Positions 48,017 through 60,952 of a stretch of 64,000 bases of DNA are shown here, piece after piece. The stretch is from NCBI GenBank assembly GCA_028023455.1, contig JAQFVV010006306.1, positions 1,639,001-1,703,000 on the forward strand. The letters are read 5' to 3'. The translations under genes were made by a program, and so were the position numbers. Position 1 is the first letter of the stretch; every line of letters begins with the position of its first letter. The notes beneath the pieces were generated by a model, which did no database searches, was not told where the DNA came from, and saw only the letters and a program-made list of their open reading frames with translations. The DNA comes from Epiperipatus broadwayi (taxonomy: Eukaryota; Onychophora; Udeonychophora; Euonychophora; Peripatidae).

Positions 48017-48233
48017 CTGAAAATAAAAAGATGAGTAGCTAAAATTATGCATATAGATGTAAATATCAATTTATCTAAGAAGCACAATATAAAAAAATGC
48101 ATATTATAGCCAATGATATATTTTACCTTTTACTAAAAATTGCTTTATATTATACTTTTTTTAAAAAATACAGATATAATAATAGTAATTTATTTAACAA
48201 AATCACACTTTTCTTTAATTTGCTATAATATCC

Positions 48234-48399
48234 TATAAATACAATTTATCCAAACCACTTCAAACGTTTTTTAAAGAGACTAAAATAAACTGGCTCTGAA
48301 GATGACTGCAGGTCAGTCGAAACATAGGAATATGTATATGTACAAATAAAGAGTTTTGCTAAAAAGTGTTTGAAGTGGTTTGAATAAATTGTATTTATA
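48234..48399 (+). repeat. Foldback unit of about 166 bp with a hammerhead-like core in its loop
   Basis: 48234-48265 and 48368-48399 are inverted copies matching at 31 of 32 bases (TATAAATACAATTTAT and AACCACTTCAAAC inside). The loop holds the motif and an AAATAAAG stretch. The layout equals that at 4178-4368, but the arm sequence differs. Confidence 0.78.
48296..48323 (+). ncRNA. Hammerhead-like ribozyme core motif, copy 7
   Basis: CTGAAGA, then T, stem GACTG/CAGTC with loop CAGGT, then GAAAC. The extra base before the stem is T here and A in the other copies. Confidence 0.5.
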
Positions 48400-49304
48400 A
48401 TAATTTATTTCCAAAAATTTCAGCAAGTTCTACGGTATGGATTAAATTAGAGAGGATCTATTAAAATTTTCACAAGCGATTTTATTTTAGCGTGATTTAT
48501 AATTTACTTACCTAACAACTATTTATTTAAACCTGAATGTATCACTACTAAAAAAAGCAATACAGTATATATATATTTGAAAATAAAATAACTTTAGATG
48601 CCCAAATGACATGAGTACTGTATTGCATTTTTTCCTATTTTAATCCAAAATCTCTACTTAATTTTGATTTCCCCCACCAACTGAATGATTTTAATGTTAA
48701 CTTGCAGGAAAAAAACGGTACTTTTTTCTCCCACTGGACAAGCTGCCAGGTGAAACACGGTACCTTCTTAACTGTTATTTTTTGACTACTACAATATAGA
48801 TTCTGTACAGATATATACAATTAAGCATACATTTTAAATAGTTTATACTGTTAAAAACAAATTTAATATGCAGAATCTATTTGCAAATATACTCCAAACT
48901 GCAGTGATTAAAATTCGTCACTACTTAATATTTTACATATCTTTATTTAATCAAACAACATCATTTCAGAGACTACAGAACAAGGACTGTTAGATTGGTG
49001 TTATATCTATATATGCCCCACAAGACTAACTAAAGTGGGTATACATATGTGGGTACATAAACAAAAATTGCTAAAATTATATATTAAAATTTAACAGCAT
49101 AAACAAAAATAGATCTACAGATGGTAACGATTTATATATAGATATAATTATCTCTCATTAGGAAGTTAAGAAAAATGTGTAAATAAACATTTTACAACAA
49201 TCTTCGACAGGACCTAAGACATTGGACAAATGAAAATGTCAAATATGAAAGAAATTTCAGCTTAAATTTGAAATCTTTATTAGTATTAATAATTTTTATT
49301 AGTC

Positions 49305-49545
49305 ATTCTTTAGACTAAAGATTGTTCTGTAGTGTAATCTTCGCTACATTATTCTCACGCATGATAGGGACTGATTTGTATCTGCTTTTAACATGCACAT
49401 CTTTAGAATCCTACATCTTTTTCATGTGTCTATGATCATACCTCTCCATAAGGTGTTAAATGCGGATAGACATCCGTCCCTCTCTTGCATGAGAGTGGTG
49501 TAGTGAATTATTGTACAGAAATATTATTTTTTATTAGTATTGTTC
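49305..49545. repeat. Dispersed repeat family F, inverted copy
   Basis: The left part has CTACATTATTCTCACGCATG and the right part the near complement GCATGAGAGTGGTGTAGTGA followed by TACAGAAATATTA. Single-arm copies are at 52280-52380 and 53260-53345, both ending AATGAxTxATAAAAATTATTA. Confidence 0.65.
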
Positions 49546-49814
49546 AGTAACTATAAGAAAAAAGCAATATTTATGCCATAATAAATACATTTTTAAAAAA
49601 GATTCAGTTATTATATAGTAATGCCATAAATTTATATATATACAATTTTCATATGGATTCGAAATTTTTTTTAATAGATATGTCTTACAAGTTCTTACAT
49701 GAGGATCAGATTTGGATGCTTAACAAAAAAGAATTGCAGAGTTTTAGATTCCATACCACAAAGTATTAAAAAAAAATCTTAAAAAATATCATTAGGTAAA
49801 AGAACAAATGGATT

Positions 49815-50010
49815 TCATTGACAAAATTAAAAGAATTGTGAAAGAAAAATTGATCTGGGATGGACATATTGTTAACACAGATGACATTAGAAGGGTAGCT
49901 GAATTCTTGAACTAGATTCCAAAAGATTGTGGAAGACTAGAAACAGACATGTGAATGACATAAAAAAAAAGTTTGCTAGAGTTATGGGAAGAAGGTAAGT
50001 TATGAGGCAG
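49815..50010 (+). pseudogene. LINE ORF2 C-terminal fragment
   Basis: Translates to KRIVKEKLIWDGHIVNTDDI, then RRVAEFLN, a stop, and IPKDCGRLETDM. This matches the RLRWFGHVxRMDDxRRVAE...PKGKRPRGRP end of RTE/CR1-type LINE proteins. In-frame stops follow. It lies in the ABCD4 intron. Confidence 0.7.
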
Positions 50011-51060
50011 AAAAATTACATTCAACTTGAAGAGACATTCATTCTGGAAAGTATCAATAATAAACAATACACAAATTTAATATCTATTTGACATATCCAT
50101 TGGAATAAAATGCCTTCTTGTTTGAATAAATGATGGAAGCTACCTTTACTCCTTACAAACACCCACATAAAAATACTCCCAAATATATAAAAGACTGCAG
50201 TATGATCTCAGCCCGCAACTTCATCCTGGACTACTAAAACAGTTATAGAATATAATAAAAATAATATCAAGTGGCGATAGATATGGGCATGCATATGTAT
50301 ATAGTACAGTAGCAAAAATATTTCAATTATATATACATATCTAGAAAAAAAAAATTGATAATTTCAGGCACCATCTATTATCTAGGCATAGCAATTAAAC
50401 TGTTAGCATGCACATATTTTGCATTCATTACAATCAGAAAATAAAACTCAGTGAAACCCTCATCTCCTTTCACTTTATGCAGATTCAAAATACTAGCCAA
50501 TCACAGCAACCTTATATAGAAGGAATATTAAATCAAAAAAAAAAAAGTTAACGTATTTAAATAACAACAAAAATATGTAATTACTCGACAGAGTTACAAT
50601 ATGTACGACATAGACACACACATATATTTGACTAATTTCAGTACAATTTTAGCAACTATTACTTAACAAATATATATCTGTGTATTTCAAAAATTTTAAA
50701 TATTTTATTTGGTATTCAGCAATATTAATAATAATCACTAATTTAAACAAAACAATTTTTAAAAATATGAAAAATTATCAAAGAGTTTATTTTTTCTTAC
50801 CAGGAGTGTTTTTACAGTATTTAATACTAAAAAAATCTTGTATGTTATTATTCTAGAGATTTCTGTTTTATACTTTGTTTCAATCTTTGTTTCTGATCAC
50901 TTTTCTCCGTCATTTCTTTTTTTTTTTTTAGCCAATCAAATTTTTTTCTATACTTCAAATGTAGACTACATTTTCCAGCAATTTTTCTTTTCTTAGCTAG
51001 TTAAATTAAAGTGAGGCTTTTTTAATGATTTAATTCATTTCCCAGGATAATTTGCCTGTT

Positions 51061-51612
51061 AAACCACTAAATATCACATAATCCCAATTTCTTAAGCTTC
51101 CACAATCTGTTAAAACAGATGTGATGTGACGTGATGTGATGTATTATGGCTTCTCCTTAAACGAAGTCAATAATATCTCAGCAATTATGCCCAGATAAAC
51201 CTGTTAGCCACTTTATTTTACATTCCCCACTCTAAATTTACCCATAATCTGCTCTATCCCATTTCCACAACATAATCTTTGTCAACTCTATAACCTTTAT
51301 ATCTAAATCCCCCTTATCTTTTCCCAAACCCAACATAAAAACTAATAATTCACTTTCTGTATAATCACTCTTTTCATATTTATTTTTCCACAACTTCATT
51401 ATATGTACCCTTTCTGTTTTCAAACATTTACATTCAATTAACAAATGCCTAATATTTTCTATTCCTTCCTTACATAATTTACAAAATAAATCACCCATAT
51501 TTTTCCATTTACATGTATATTCTTTTGTAGCTAAAGATTCCGTTCGAGCCTTAAACAATAAACTACTTTCCATAAAAACTCTCCATACGGTAGTGCCACC
51601 TAGTGCAAGCCT
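51061..51612. repeat. Foldback repeat family A, split by a LINE insertion
   Basis: 51061-51112 carries the head AAACCACTAAATATCACATA and GTTAAAACAG. 51572-51612 continues with AAAACTCTCCATACGGTAGT and GCCACCTAGTGCAAGCC. In intact copies these are adjacent, so the 460 bases between were inserted later. Confidence 0.75.
51113..51571 (-). mobile_element. LINE 3' end with C-terminal ORF, inserted into a family A repeat
   Basis: Minus-strand open frame of 111 codons (51573-51238). It reads KARTESLATKEYTCKWKNMG, then a zinc knuckle C-x2-C-x9-H-x4-C in FCKLCKEGIENIRHLLIECK, and ends WKWDRADYG. This is the usual C-terminus of jockey/I- or CR1-like LINE ORF2. The first Met coincides with the insertion border and is not a natural start. 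The 3' UTR (CTGGGCATAATTGCTGAGAT) and a CACAT tail end near 51113. A UTR-only sister copy is at 13908. The ORF is free of stops, so this insertion is fairly young. Confidence 0.85.
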
Positions 51613-52279
51613 CTGTGATAATTTGGCTGATGATTCAAAAATGTTTTAGTTGTTCATTTTTACTGAAAGATTTTTGCACACTAGCATGCAAAGCTATGGC
51701 ATACATATCACTGCTTAATACTAATTCCGAGTTAACTTCTACTGACACATAATTTATTATCACTAAATACCAACATAAATCTTGGTTATCAGAGTTATTT
51801 GCATTTGTTTGGCAACAAAATCATGATTCCCTAAAAACAGACAGCTTCTAGTAAATTAAAACTTATAAAAACATTAGAAACGTTCTTTAAAACAAACACT
51901 AAAATTCCTTATCTGATAGTACGTTTTTATTCTGATAGTGTATAGTGTGCTTTTTTAATGCCTACTTTCAAAAACAAACAAAAAAGACCATCGTATGATA
52001 TTCTTAAAAACAATAAACATGACATCATTCTCTCTAATTAACTGCAAATATCAAATCAGATGAACAAATAACAAAAGTACTTTTGTTACTGAACAATATA
52101 TTTTGGAAATTTGATATTACGAAGAAATAAAATAGGCTTGTAATTAAAATTATTTATAGAATGAAAAAAAAAATTCTATTTATGTTTCTTTTCGTAAATA
52201 AAAAAATAAATTATTGCCATTTTCTTTCCTAAATGATGTTTTAAAAGAGATTATATATTCATTTTACAAAGAAAAAAAG

Positions 52280-52380
52280 TTTGCATGAGAGAGGTGTAGT
52301 GAAAATTATACTACAGAAATATTATTCATTAAGTGGATAATCTCTAATCTAATGAATGACTAATAAAAATTATTACTACA
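52280..52380. repeat. Dispersed repeat family F, single arm
   Basis: GCATGAGAGAGGTGTAGTGA, then CTACAGAAATATTATTCATT and AATGAATGACTAATAAAAAT. It matches 53260-53345. Confidence 0.65.
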
Positions 52381-52489
52381 CTTCCATCAAGTAGTTTGTA
52401 TCAAAGTTGTGAGAGCAGTAAGTTCGACACTTATCAAACTATAGTAATTTGCTATCAATATATATATTGAACAATGATAAACATATAAA

Positions 52490-53142
52490 CAGGCAAAACT
52501 CTCCATACAGTAGTGCCACCCTGTGCCAACCAGAATAATCAATGGATGCCAGAAGGCTTGTGCATAAACTCCCTATCTACTGACTACTTATCCAATATCC
52601 CCAGACTATTTTCTGGCTTATGGCTTTCGTCAATGAGGAGCCTTGGATCTGAGAACACTGCACCTAGATCTTAGGATCTAATGCAACCCTCCAGCAGCCA
52701 CCTTTTATCTCTACTTAACTACAAAACCATGAGAAAGAAATTGAAAACACATTAATATTTTCAATCTAAGCTCAATAGCTTATATAGTCATATGAGTCTG
52801 AACTCAGTTCAGCACCCATACATTTTGGTGTCTTTGGCTCTTTAACAACCATAACCACCACTATCTTATAAGGAAGGATTTGTGTTAAACCACTAAACAT
52901 CACATGATTACCATCTCTTATACTAGCACATAACTCCTCATTGACGAAGGCCATAAGCCAGAAACTAGTCTGGGAATATTGGATGAATAAGCACTTGATA
53001 GGGATTTTATGCACAAGCCTTCTGGCATCCACTGATTACTCTGGTTGGAACAGGGTGGCACTACTGTATGGAGAGTTTTGCCTGTTTAATAACAGTTATG
53101 TGCTAGCATAAGAGATGGTGATCATGTGATGTTTAGTGATAA
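52490..53142. repeat. Foldback repeat family A, full inverted copy of about 650 bp
   Basis: Left arm AACAGGCAAAACTCTCCATA, right arm ending TATGGAGAGTTTTGCCTGTT and then the GTGATCATGTGATGTTTAGT head block. The middle holds extra DNA and a second AAACCACTAAACATCACATG head at about 52893, so two copies have merged. A minus-strand open frame (52772-53032) is chance. Confidence 0.8.
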
Positions 53143-53345
53143 ACATATGTCAGAGATTGTGGTCTGGACCAACTGAAGAGTGCTGCTTCAGCATGAAATG
53201 TGGATCATGGAGAATCAAATCTTTTTCACATGTCTTTGCTCATATGTTTATGATGCGTGAGAGTGGTGTAGTGAAAATTAAATTACAGAAATATTATTCA
53301 TTATTGAATAATCTCCATTCTAATGAATGATTAATAAAAATTATT
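53143..53345. repeat. Family B fragment fused to a family F arm
   Basis: GTGGTCTGGACCAACTGAAG and TCAGCATGAAATGTGGA match family B (GGACCAACTGATGATTGCTG). GAGAGTGGTGTAGTGAAAAT onward is family F. Confidence 0.6.
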
Positions 53346-55013
53346 AATTTATAATATTTAGTTTAATATTTGCATATGATCATATATATATATATGTGTG
53401 TAATTATATAATTGAATATTTATAAATATAGTAATCAGATATATTTTAAAAATTTTATCCACTTAGGGCACTTCCCACAATTCCCAATTTCATATATATA
53501 TATATATATATTATATTAACCGGCTATCCCAATCAGACAAATTGATTTAAACTTTTGCTAATATTATAGTTTACGGAACAGAATGTCACAATATTTACAA
53601 TACATATTGTACATTGGTTTAAAAATTAGTTTTTATATCTATTTTTATAAATAAAAAGAATAAAACATTAGAATTAAGAGTTCATTTATCTATTTTCATT
53701 TCATTTTGTTGTGTTGTTGTTTTAAGTACTTAATTCCCTTTCATGTGTGTGTGTGTTTTCATTTATATAAAATGTAAATAATGGCCAATAAAAAAAGTTT
53801 ATTCAAAAATACAGTGATTAAAGTTTGTTTTTCAATTTTATTTTTTTTCTAGGTGCTAAATTAAAAGTTCATTTGTTTGAAAGTCATTTTATAGAAAAAT
53901 ATGAAAACTAAATCAAAAATAATCATAGCATTTACAGTTTTAATTTTATAAAAAACACCTCCCCCCCAATGCTTACATTAAACAATTCTATTAGTTTATT
54001 CACTTCACTGCGTTTATTTAAATATATGTGTGCTGATTTTATTAGTTATCGATATGATTAAAATTAGGTTAAAATTAGCATGTGAACACTTGAAATGGTG
54101 ATAAAGCTTGATATGGAAATAGCTCATATCGTAACAGGGAAACACAAATTAGAAGGTCATTAATAAACGATAAGATAAATGATTCCAGTATATACTAAAA
54201 TAAAATTTTACATAGAAAATGAATTGATACGCACACAAAAATAGATAACAGTTTTGTCATAACATATTTACAATTTTCTGTTATAAATATTAATTCTTAT
54301 AAAGCGCAATGCCAGCACGTAATATTTAAATAAGGCTAAAACCTTAGTACATGTGCCTTGGGTGCTTAATTTATTATAAGAGAGACCTCTACAAATCTAA
54401 ACGAAAGATTCGACTATGTTTATCGTATCTCATGAAGGCACAAATCAGACTAATTTACGTATCATTAACTTTTTTGAATAAATTTCTACAATTATTTCTC
54501 ATAAAATAGCCTTCAGTCAAGAAGACATTTATAGACTATAACCTTTTAGTGGCAATTTACTTAAAACTGTCTAAATTTCCAAATAGTTATAAAACCAAAC
54601 TTATGGACCAATTTCAGAGCTATAGATGCACAAACAACTTAGTTCAAATATTACATTTGAAACTCCTAAGTCAGAGTTTGGATAGCAGGATATTTATATA
54701 CACTGCAACAGTGTCCTCTGCTGGAATAAAAAAATATTTATCCAAAGATCCATTATGGAAGCCTATTGTCAGAACATGAATATATGAAAAGTATTACATT
54801 TTTTTTTTGTTTGACATTAATAATGTCAAGGGATCATTGCTGTTTAAAATGTACTTTTAAATATTTATTTTTTACAGCAAATTATCTTAAATAATTAAAA
54901 CAAATGGAAAAACAGTAATGAAAAGCAAGTAGAGGGACTATGTCAATATTCATAATTGCTTAATTATCGTAATGTGCCTCTGACAGCAAACTCCCACGTA
55001 GAAATATTATTAA

Positions 55014-55056
55014 AACAGGCAAAACTCTCCATACAGTATCATGTGATGTTTAGAAA
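55014..55056. repeat. Foldback repeat family A, minimal remnant
   Basis: TTAAAACAGGCAAAACTCTC, then CATACAGTATCATGTGATGT: the two outer ends of the family joined with the whole middle gone. A similar end-to-end remnant lies at 59331-59372. Confidence 0.7.
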
Positions 55057-56240
55057 CGTTATTACAAATTGTTAAGTATATACCAAATTAAAAAAAAACA
55101 AACAACAAGAGATTAAATAATTATCATAATTTAACCACTATTATATACTATTTATACATTGACAAAAATTTGAACACAATAACATAACATATGTTATATT
55201 AATTCTTATACTTTAACTATGTGGCATAGGAATGAAAGTATGTATGAATGTACGATTTTTTTTTACTTTTTACAGATAACATTTAAGAAAATGGAAAGTA
55301 ATACCTAACAGGAAATTGATATTAGTTTCATAAGATGGTGAAAGAAATTATTAATTTGTTGTTGAAGGGTCAAAATGTTGTCTGATTAACTGTAGAATCT
55401 GTATTTAATACTTAAAATTGTTAGTTTCACATTGACTGACTACAACGATTGTGGGCAAGAGAATGAAATCTGTATGTTTATAGATCATTACTAAATCGGA
55501 TCAATTAATATGACAAAGAACTGAAGTTAATTAATCACTCTAGAGATCAAAACATATATGAACACTTCAGTGTTTATTGATGTAAGTCAGAATAACCTTT
55601 ACAACAGAATATTTTTGGACACGTTAGCATTTCAGAAAGATTGCCTTATAATCAGAATATTATGATATGAAGAGATATATATATAGCTGAATCAATAATG
55701 GTTCAAACTAATTACTAAAAGAAAGTTTATCAACCAGAATGTCTTCTTGAAACTGTAGAACATATTCATAACATAGAACTGTCATGATTTGGATAGTCAC
55801 GTCATGGTAATCTCTTGATCCAAACATTTTCATACAATCCTTGCAGCTAAATTTTTGGTTTGAAAAATGTGAAGATGATGTTACATATCTCTGATGGCTT
55901 TTGCAGCAATCCTTGAACGTGAAGGAGACCATAATATTATTCAGTAAAATCTCTCATAGAAGTATATTATATTAATAATAAAAAAATCGATTTAACATTC
56001 CTCTAAATATTGATCAAATATGAAATAATTTTCATGTAAAATGCAAATAATTATGATGTACAGCCAGATATTAGACCCAATTAATAGATATTTTAGAAGT
56101 TCCTGTAATTAATCCAGACCCTGTATATTTCAATATTTTCAAATAAAATGAGAAAATAATGTTTAAAAAACATCTCTATAATGATAATGATGATAATAAT
56201 AATAATAAACTACTACAAAGATTATTATATATTATCTTAC

Positions 56241-56317
56241 ATGCAAAACATGGCTGATGATAAAACAATCTAACAAAACACAGTCTCTGCATTTCTCCTG
56301 GTGACAAAATATCATAC
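56241..56317 (-). CDS. ABCD4: ABCD4-type transporter, penultimate coding exon (ABC signature)
   Basis: A 77-base exon with acceptor TTTGTTTAG and donor GTAAGA. Reading from the split Trp codon it encodes YDILSPGEMQRL, where LSPGE is the ABC signature (C-loop), then CFVRLFYHQPCFA leading into Walker B. The match to the ABCD4 family over the stretch LSPGEMQRLxFxRLFYxQP is very close. Phases agree on both sides: the upstream exon supplies TG for TGG, and the single T at the end joins TT of the next exon to give Phe. Walker A, the Q-loop and the membrane domain are encoded upstream, beyond the right edge. Confidence 0.93.
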
Positions 56318-57229
56318 CTAAACAAAGAAATAATCGTTGAAAATTAATTAATTCATGCAGTTCATTTGCATAATAAGTTAACATTATTGCTATGTAATTT
56401 TACATAATATTATTTTATGGTAGTTCCCTAAAAAGAGGCAGAAACAAAAAGACATCACATGATCATCATCTATCGTAATTCATTATTACTTGTCCTTCCT
56501 GAATATAATTTATTCTCACTATTTGAAACTATATCATTAATTTTTATGAGTTTTTTACAACATAAAAATGAAATATCTCTACTTGAAAACATGCCCAGGT
56601 AAGCTTATATTTACTACAACTTTCTTTTAAAGGGTATTTTAATTATTTATTTTGGTTACAGTTATTATTATTATTGTTTTGTTAAAGTGATTTATTAAAT
56701 ATCGAACTTAGAAAGTTTAAAAACCATGGAAGAGTACTAAAACATTTAATATTTAATAACAATAATAAATTTAAAAACACAACTTAATTTTTACAATTTC
56801 AAATATTAAAAAGGTAACCAACAAACATCACATCTAACATTCATTGATTACTCAAATATACATTAGATGGTTCTGGGTTAAATGAAATGAATCCCTCCTA
56901 ACATATTAAAAAGCAAAATATATATTTATAGAACCATAATATAATACAAGGATTAGAATAAATATTGTTTATAAGTTTAAAAGATTGGCATTAAAAAAAA
57001 ATTTAAGTTGAAAAAATTACTTTTTACATATTTATCTTCAATATTAAGAATCCTATTTCCTCTAATGTATCGCTAACTTTTTTTTTTTTAACAATTTTAT
57101 GAGGCAAATTTTTTTTTACAAACTTGAAAAAAAAGATTTGATATTCAATTGGACATTTTGTAGTTTATTATCAAAGAGATAAATTCAATGGTGTACAACT
57201 GATACATTTTGTAAATATATAGCTCAATA

Positions 57230-57310
57230 AGCTCTTAACAAGCTTTGCAGAATATCCCCAATCCCAGACCGGTTTCTGTTATTGCCTTCCTCAGTGAAAT
57301 GCTACAAAAC
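57230..57310. repeat. Family C-like fragment
   Basis: AAGCTCTTAACAAGCTTTGC, then CCAGACCGGTTTCTG and TTCCTCAGTGAAATGCTA, resembling the left arm at 26002-26115. A still weaker relative occupies about 58305-58540. Confidence 0.4.
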
Positions 57311-58814
57311 ATTTTTAAAAAAAAATCCATATAATAGGGTCAGAAGTGAGACCAGGCTCCATCTAGCATTAATGATGTCTGGAAGAGCAATTGCATTTTC
57401 TTTGATTTTAATTTTTGAAATTTTATTGTGAAACAATGATTGTAATTTCCTCAATGTAGGGTTTAAACAAAAGTAACATCTTAGGAATCAAAGAGCAAAC
57501 ATAAGGAAAATAAGACCCCTAACTAAAGGAGAAAGACCCTGTTTCATGCGATCAATGAGAGAAGAAACAGAAGTACACAATTTAATAATTGATTCAATAT
57601 TTCTATAAGTAAAAAGAGCAGGACATTGAAACAGAAAATATAGTTTATTCAGACAAAGAGAACAAAGGGGTCAATGTTAGATAGCATGTGCCATTCTCTA
57701 TAATTTTGTGCTATATCGTATTAATTTATAGTAAATCTGTGGAAAATAAAATAAATAAATATGAAGAATAGCATTATATATAATAAAGTAAGAAAGAAAA
57801 TAAAAAAAGGTATTATTTATTGAAGAAATTATAAAGAAAAAAATTTAATCGAAATAAGCATATATTTAAATCTAAGAAAAGTACGAGACATTTCTAAATC
57901 TGTGGAGATGAAAAAAGGTCAATAATAATCTTTAGAAAGCAGAATTGAATGATGGATGGATGGAATAGTTTCAAGATAATTGATGGATCGATATACAAAG
58001 CCTATCTCTTTGGAAGATGATTACTGTTGAAAATATCATGCTATTGATTTTCACATGTATCCTAGATAAAGGAACCAGCATTCCCGCCTATTTTCAATCT
58101 TTAAATAATTAAAAATAAATTTCATTGTTTATATTCAACAAATTTGTCTAAATTTAATTTTTGCCATTCTTTTTTTCATTTTTCACTCATTATTTTTATT
58201 AGAACTAAGCATTTTTAGTCAATTTTTACAAAACTATTAATGTCGTAATTTAATTACTTATTTTTGTTCATTTTTGTAAACTTGAACGATCGGATGCTAT
58301 TGCATAGTAAATCCAGTCAGTGCTACTCAAATATATTCTCAGATTAGTTTCTGTCAGCGAAAAGCTTGGATATGGATATAGTGCAACTGGATTGCGGCCA
58401 TCTTTTATACTTTTTTAGTACCAAGATATCATAATGAAAAAAAAAAATTTTTGAATCTATGTCAACCCATGTGAATGTTATACACAAGTCAGAAACCAAT
58501 CTGATGAACTGGGAAGAGTTCTAAGTTGTTCTTTGATAAAGACTTTAAAAGAATATAGTCAAAATGGTGGAGTATATTTTTTGTATGTTATAATAGATTC
58601 ATATAATAAATCAAGATTTACGACGAAGAAATTTGGGTGTGGTTTGTTGCATATATATTTCAACCATGCCAAATTGTGCAGATTTTATTTTGTACTGAAA
58701 TGGTAAACCCAAATCTTTAAAGATTGCTTTTTAAAATCGAAGAACAGACGAGATTTAAGTGAACTGATAATTTATAATTCCGAAAAATACTATTACAAAT
58801 TAAAGTCTAAATAA

Positions 58815-59545
58815 AGTATGAGGATTGGCTATCTTAATATATATCTGAGCACTTATAGCATATATGTGTGGAGATGGTAATCTGGATCATGAAATACATA
58901 TATTGGTGATTATTTATCTTTTCAATATATATGTGTTCAAGTGTATCAGTGTTATGAGATAATGTGGAGAGTGGTGTGTCGTGTGAAAGTCTGTGCTCAT
59001 ATACCCTATATATTACATATATAGACACAGGTATATAATAAGCCTGTGTGTTTCAGTTATTACATAGTAGAGATGTCTGCCCATCCCTTCTATATGTATT
59101 AAATGGATTAGGTCCTGTACATGAGGGGTTAGATTGACCTTAGGTCAACATGGGCGTGACAAGAATCTCGGCCTCAGGGTAGCCTTTGAGCATTCCATCA
59201 TCAGATTTTCAATTGGATGGATGGTTGAAGAGTTGGAGTGTGGAGTAGATTGAAGCCTGTCCATTTAAATATGAGGATTGGCTATCTTAATATATATCTG
59301 ATGACTTATAGCACATATGTGTAGAGATGCAGCAAAACTCTCCATGTATGAGATAGTGATCATGTGATGTGTAGAGATGGTAATCTGGACCAACTGATGA
59401 TTGCTGGTTTAGCATGAAATATGTATATTGGTGATTATTTATCTTTTCAACATATATGTGTTCAAATGTATCAGTGTTATGAGATAGTGTGGAGAGCGGT
59501 GGGTCATGTGAAAGTCTGTGCTCATATACCCTATATATAACTAAA
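58815..59545. repeat. Foldback family B, two same-direction half copies
   Basis: 58815-59020 and 59265-59545 are direct repeats: ATGAGGATTGGCTATCTTAA, GTGTTCAA(G/A)TGTATCAGTGT, and a block ending GAAAGTCTGTGCTCATATAC. Between them, 59160-59265 has the central GCCTCAGGGTAGCCTTTGAG block. A family A remnant (59331-59372) is inserted in the second copy. Confidence 0.75.
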
Positions 59546-60100
59546 TACCATAAGCTTCTTTTGAGTATAAAAAATAAATAATATCCATTACACTAGATTA
59601 CTGAAGAAATCACCATGACATAAATATCAACACTAATACAGTTTATATTATGAGACATTGTAAAAAGTGTAATACAAATGACCACTTCAGAACAGTCAAA
59701 GATTCAATAAACTGACAGAATATTAACTGCCTATTAGTTCAATGAAACTGTAGCTGCTGTGAAACGATTTATATATCGAAACTGGTTAGCAATTAGCATT
59801 TATGATTTAATATAAATAATATATATATATATAATAGTTATAATTTTAAATCAAAAAATTATTAATAATTTTAACCAAGATTTTTTTAGATTTGTCAGAT
59901 TTCAATTTTGACAACGTAGACATTTTTGATAATACCTCCTCCTTTATCTATCCATAATAATAAATAAATCCAAATTGCTATCTTTTACATATTCTCAAAA
60001 AACTATTACATCTTCATTCATAATATAGCAGCAATATAATATTAATATCATTTATGTCCTGTATTACTTTTACAATGCTTTTTACAACACATTATTGACG

Positions 60101-60129
60101 GATTTGATTGCCCCAGCAATCTTCTTCAG
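60101..60129 (-). ncRNA. Hammerhead-like motif, copy 8 (left palindrome arm)
   Basis: CTGAAGA, stem GATTGC/GCAATC, then AAATC in place of GAAAC, so the G12 position is changed and the copy is probably inactive. Confidence 0.4.
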
Positions 60130-60952
60130 AACTATAACAAACACAATACAAATACATTAATACAAATATACGTGAACATATAATTTTACATTTTATATAT
60201 AAATGCAAATTCTATCTTATAATCATTATTTATACACCACATATATCTTTATATATATCTCTATATAATTATTACCTTTTTATATATTATACATTTTAAC
60301 CTTTTAAATATTCTATATTTATCAATCAATATTTCCTATAATCATATATATATATACATATATTATATTTTTATTTCATTTATTTTTTTATTATTTTATT
60401 AATTTTTTAATATTTAACTCTAACATTATATACTCATATTTTTATATTTTACATTATTATTATTCATTATATTAACATTCAATATGTAATATAAATAAAA
60501 TGTCCGTTAATTAAAACAAGATTGTAATAACATTCAGTATGTATAATTTTCTTTATTAATATTATAGATCAAAAAAAATTATACATATTGAATGTTAATA
60601 TAATGAATAATAATAATGTAAAATATAAAAATATGAATATATAATATTAGAGTTAAATATTAAAACATTAATAAGAATAAAATAATAAAAAATAAATGAA
60701 ATAAAAATATAATATATATATATATAATTATAGGAAGTATTGTGGTAAGGAAGTATTGATTTATAAATATAGAATATAAAAAAGATAAAAATGTATTAAT
60801 ATATAAAAAGTAATAATTATATAGAGAAGTATATAAACATATATATGGGTATATAAATAATGATTATAAGATAGAATATATATATATAAGATGTAAAATT
60901 ATATGATCGTGAATATTTGTATTCATGTATTTGTGTTGTGTTTGGTAAAGTT

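Larger units (their letters stand above)
48017..56240 (-). other. ABCD4: Intron of the ABCD4-type gene, about 8.2 kb
   Basis: Bordered by donor GTAAGA (56240 downward) and acceptor TTTTCAG (ending at 48017). It contains a hammerhead-like foldback, LINE fragments, and families A and F. Open frames such as 54549-54779 and 55708-55932 match no domain I know and lack exon-like borders. Confidence 0.85.

Noticed and set aside
53380-53520. TA-rich runs as replication origins or promoters
   Set aside because: Simple TA repeats are common throughout this AT-rich window and nothing else supports a function.
55708-55932. A 74-codon minus-strand open frame as an extra ABCD4 exon
   Set aside because: It contains no ABC motif, the flanking exons already join in phase, and no proper splice borders fit.
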